A stretch of DNA of 64,000 nt from Rotaria sordida. Taxonomy: Eukaryota > Rotifera > Eurotatoria > Philodinida > Philodinidae. The notes under the pieces are model-generated. The model made no database searches. It saw only the letters and a list, made by a program, of their open reading frames with translations, and was not told the DNA's origin. Both the position numbers and the translations under genes were made by a program. Below, piece by piece: positions 61,907-64,000 of this stretch; position 1 is the first letter of the stretch; each line of letters starts with the position of its first letter. Location of the stretch: contig CAJNOL010000185.1 in the NCBI GenBank assembly GCA_905250125.1, forward strand, positions 4,580 through 68,579, read 5' to 3'.

Positions 61907-62521
61907 TTAGACTCTTATTCGGTCTAAATAATTATCCCAACATAACTTTATATAGTCCTCCGCTTCAGCCTTTGTTAGCCCCATCCCTTCGTAGCTTTTT
62001 CTTACCATTAAAGTTGTTAGTCCTTGAGTTAAGCCCCAAACCTCTAATCGCAAAATCATTTCATTCTTTTCCGTTATTAAATTTTCCTTGATACATTCTT
62101 TTACGGTCTCTCTTAGAAAACCAATTGCATTTCCATATTTTTCCATTCGGTCTTCTCTTTTAAAAGCCCCTAATGGGGAATCATGAAGGAACATTAAATT
62201 AAAGCACTGCGGATTATTAATATTATGTTTCATATAAGCATGGCCCATTTGACGTAACCTCTCAAAAGGATTTTCTATCTTAACAACATTTCGGTAACTA
62301 TAAATTAAATCTTTGAAACACTTGATTTGAATGTCAAAAAATAATGCGTCTTTATCCTTATAGTATAAATAAATAGTAGCCGGACTGTATTCTATTTTCT
62401 TGGCAATCTCACGTAACGAAGTGCCTGCATACCCTTCCTTTACAAACATTTCAAATGCTGCATCCAGGATGGCTTTTTTCAATTCTTCTTTTTCCCTTTC
62501 TTTACGTTCTGAGATTCCCAT
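61907..62521 (-). CDS. TetR/AcrR-family transcriptional regulator
   Basis: A 204-residue protein with an N-terminal TetR helix-turn-helix (about 10-56; ILDAAFEMFVKEGYAGTSLREIAKKIEYSPATIYLYYKDKDALFFD) and a helical ligand-binding C-terminus. TetR proteins are mostly repressors released by a small molecule. It is upstream of the reductase transcript on the same strand. Four similar palindromes, including one at its own promoter, are probable targets. Ligand unknown. Confidence 0.92.
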   Translation of the reverse strand: MGISERKEREKEELKKAILDAAFEMFVKEGYAGTSLREIAKKIEYSPATIYLYYKDKDALFFDIQIKCFKDLIYSYRNVVKIENPFERLRQMGHAYMKHNINNPQCFNLMFLHDSPLGAFKREDRMEKYGNAIGFLRETVKECIKENLITEKNEMILRLEVWGLTQGLTTLMVRKSYEGMGLTKAEAEDYIKLCWDNYLDRIRV

Positions 62522-62551
62522 GTAACTTTAATTATTAATTAACAGTGCAAA

Positions 62552-62574
62552 TTTACTGAACACTGTTCAGTAAA
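62552..62574. promoter_or_regulatory. candidate TetR operator 1 (autoregulatory)
   Basis: TTTACTGAACA and TGTTCAGTAAA are perfect complements around a single C. It lies 31 bp before the tetR start and is the best of the four sites. Confidence 0.75.
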
Positions 62575-62714
62575 ACAAATTAAATTCTTATAATTTTTGC
62601 ATAATTAACCTAACTTACTGTTAACGTGTCAATTAAATTTTAATTTTCAAAATGCAGTTACATCGAAATAAGATAGCCGGAAATTAACCGACCACCTTAT
62701 CCGTTTACATCAAA

Positions 62715-63038
62715 TTACATTTTACCACATTCGGCAGCACATTCATTGCATGCTTTGGCACATTCTTGGCAATGTTCGTTCTCATGTTTTCCACATTCGT
62801 CTGCACATTTTTGGCATGCCTCTGCACATAATCTACAAATGTCCTTGGCCTTATCGCTACCTAAACTCATTAATTGAGCGGCGGCATAGCACAGGACACT
62901 ACATTCCATATCCAGTTGGATACATTTAGCCATCATTGCTACATCGCTTTCTTTCAAGCATGAACTTGCGCAATAATTACACATAGAAGCACATCTTAAA
63001 CATGCATCAATACATTTTTGATATTCGTGATTTTTCAT
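62715..63038 (-). CDS. Cys-rich four-helix bundle copper-binding protein
   Basis: A 107-residue protein with 19 cysteines arranged in CxxxC and CxxC repeats along predicted helices (for example ACLRCASMCNYC, CQECAKACNECAAEC). It matches the copper-storage (Csp-like, DUF326) family, which packs copper(I) inside a four-helix bundle. No signal peptide, so cytosolic. It lies divergent from the HYC/CC-type gene. A copper role is a family-level inference. Confidence 0.88.
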   Translation of the reverse strand: MKNHEYQKCIDACLRCASMCNYCASSCLKESDVAMMAKCIQLDMECSVLCYAAAQLMSLGSDKAKDICRLCAEACQKCADECGKHENEHCQECAKACNECAAECGKM

Positions 63039-63177
63039 TTTAATGTATGTTTATACTGTTAGATAGTTTGAACATTAACTTCAAAGGGATTGTTTTACTA
63101 AAATCCCAATAGTGTGAATTTTACAATATCGATAGATAGTTATTAATTCAAAATTTTACTACTTTTGAATATTACAG

Positions 63178-63555
63178 ATGAAAAGAGGTCTCGCCATACT
63201 ATTATTGCTTATTTACAGCCTTCCGCTGTTGAGTAATAATTGCCAGTTGCATTACTGTGGCGGTAAGCTAAAGAAGTTCTCTTTTTTCGCATATACTCAA
63301 AAGTCATGCTGCGGTAAAAAGAAAATGGCAAAAGGGTGTTGCAAGGATGTTCAATTGCTTTGCAAATCCGATAAGCACGAGGTTACATCATTGCCAAAAG
63401 TATTCTTACAGAAGGATGTTAAAGAAATAATTGCTTCTGTTCAAATATTAAATATTACTCCTGTTACTTCTATAGTAATTACTAGGATAAACCATGACCC
63501 ACCCGACATATTGGGTGTGCCACTCCATTTGCTTAACAGCAATTTCCGTATTTGA
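63178..63555 (+). CDS. HYC/CC-type Cys-rich exported protein
   Basis: A 125-residue protein with a hydrophobic start (about 4-19) and a series of cysteine motifs: QLHYCGGK, KSCCGKKK, KGCCKD, LLCKSD, then NHDPPD near the end. This is the HYC_CC_PP pattern of a Bacteroidota family found near metal-efflux genes. A TACTTTTG -7-like element ends 10 bp before the start. A metal-handling role is likely, but unproven. Confidence 0.75.
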   Translation: MKRGLAILLLLIYSLPLLSNNCQLHYCGGKLKKFSFFAYTQKSCCGKKKMAKGCCKDVQLLCKSDKHEVTSLPKVFLQKDVKEIIASVQILNITPVTSIVITRINHDPPDILGVPLHLLNSNFRI

Positions 63556-63575
63556 TTTATTTACTTTTAAGTTAA

Positions 63576-63597
63576 CCATTGTACACGTCTACAATGG
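63576..63597 (+). other. 8-bp hairpin in the intergenic region
   Basis: CCATTGTA and TACAATGG pair around a CACGTC loop, downstream of the HYC/CC gene. There is no T run, so it is not a typical terminator; it may be an attenuator or an operator. Confidence 0.35.
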
Positions 63598-63669
63598 CTA
63601 AAGGCGTTATACCTATACGTCAAGTTTTTTCAATGCCCCGAATTGGGGTTAACATTAAAATTTAATTCT

Positions 63670-64000
63670 ATGAATACGATTAAATCAGTAGCATTGACTA
63701 TTGCAGTACTATTTACTGTTAGCAGTTGTCAGGCAAAAATTAAAAATGCAAAAACCGAAACCAAGAAGGTTTACGGCAATTGCGACATGTGCAAAAAGAC
63801 AATAGAAACAGCCGCAAATAAAAGTGGCGAAGCAAAGGTTGTTTGGGATAAAAACACCCAAATTGCTACCCTTACTTACGATTCTGTAAAGACAAATGCG
63901 GATGCTATACTAAAGAAAATAGCTTATGCAGGTTATGATAATGAGGCCTATGCAGCACCAGATGCTACGTATAATAAGCTTCATGCCTGCTGCCAGTATG
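63670..64000 (+). CDS. HMA-like metal-binding lipoprotein (partial)
   Basis: The visible 110 codons start with a lipoprotein signal (LFTVSSCQAK; Cys near 20). A heavy-metal-associated domain with GNCDMCKKTIE follows (CxxC, the copper(I)-binding loop) and TLTYDSVKTNADAILKKIAYAGYDNE. Cut by the window end. Together with the HYC/CC and four-helix copper proteins it suggests a copper-resistance group. Confidence 0.82.
   Translation, partial: MNTIKSVALTIAVLFTVSSCQAKIKNAKTETKKVYGNCDMCKKTIETAANKSGEAKVVWDKNTQIATLTYDSVKTNADAILKKIAYAGYDNEAYAAPDATYNKLHACCQY

Noticed and set aside
63576..63597. Hairpin as a terminator of the HYC/CC gene
   Set aside because: The stem is short and no T run follows; listed only as an unexplained hairpin.

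Overview
The window comes from the chromosome of a member of the Bacteroidota. The evidence is three proteins with type IX secretion (T9SS) C-terminal sorting domains, a GldN gliding/T9SS protein, an ExbB-ExbD-ExbD-TonB cluster, promoters matching the TAnnTTTG -7 element, and Bacteroidota-type dispersed palindromic repeats. A Chitinophagales/Sphingobacteriales-like lineage would fit, but the family cannot be fixed from this sequence.

Positions 1-34,700 are mostly core genome. They hold metabolic genes (CoA-transferase subunit B, imidazolonepropionase, purB, accC, thyA), secreted T9SS hydrolases and a sugar dehydrogenase, and the TonB energy-transduction operon. They also hold an aminotransferase, a zinc-ribbon coiled-coil protein interrupted by a run of 10 N, Nif3, ComEC, a frameshifted DUF2079 membrane protein, RlpA, a sodium:solute symporter, gldN, the RNase P RNA gene rnpB, and a long collagen-like protein. 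Two small genes were read directly from the sequence: a 47-aa FeoB-associated-like Cys-rich membrane protein (17,776-17,919) and a 49-aa lipoprotein (33,732-33,881). A GIY-YIG nuclease gene sits inside a perfect 28-bp inverted repeat (8,033-8,436).

Positions 34,750-36,000 hold a 5'-truncated AAA ATPase whose reading frame is interrupted, in frame, by several GC-rich palindromic repeat units. This marks the start of a visibly AT-rich accessory island (about 36,000-55,150). The left, minus-strand arm encodes a DUF4365-dynamin-like GTPase fusion and an 1,101-aa protein with a phospholipase-D-like HDR motif. A 1-kb divergent region with gene remnants separates these from a plus-strand run of five closely packed genes. 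These are a winged-helix-like protein, a Rad50/SMC-like ATPase with a CxxC zinc hook, a helical protein with a PD-(D/E)XK C-terminus, and HamA plus HamB of the Hachiman anti-phage system. Exonuclease VII subunits (xseB, xseA), a short-motif repeat cluster, an XRE regulator and small lipoproteins follow.

Positions 55,172-64,000 are a second accessory block concerned with stress and metals. It holds DUF3703, a small membrane protein, a CPBP protease, DUF4386, a multicopper oxidase without a signal peptide, a beta-barrel-like outer-membrane protein, an esterase, DUF6010, a zinc-type reductase, a TetR regulator, a Cys-rich copper-storage-like four-helix bundle protein, a HYC/CC-type protein and a partial HMA-like lipoprotein. 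Four similar inverted-repeat operators precede tetR, the reductase, the esterase and the outer-membrane protein, suggesting one TetR regulon.

The most noteworthy elements are the two divergent defence-like modules, the GIY-YIG gene bounded by inverted repeats, the in-frame palindromes, and the four-site TetR regulon.
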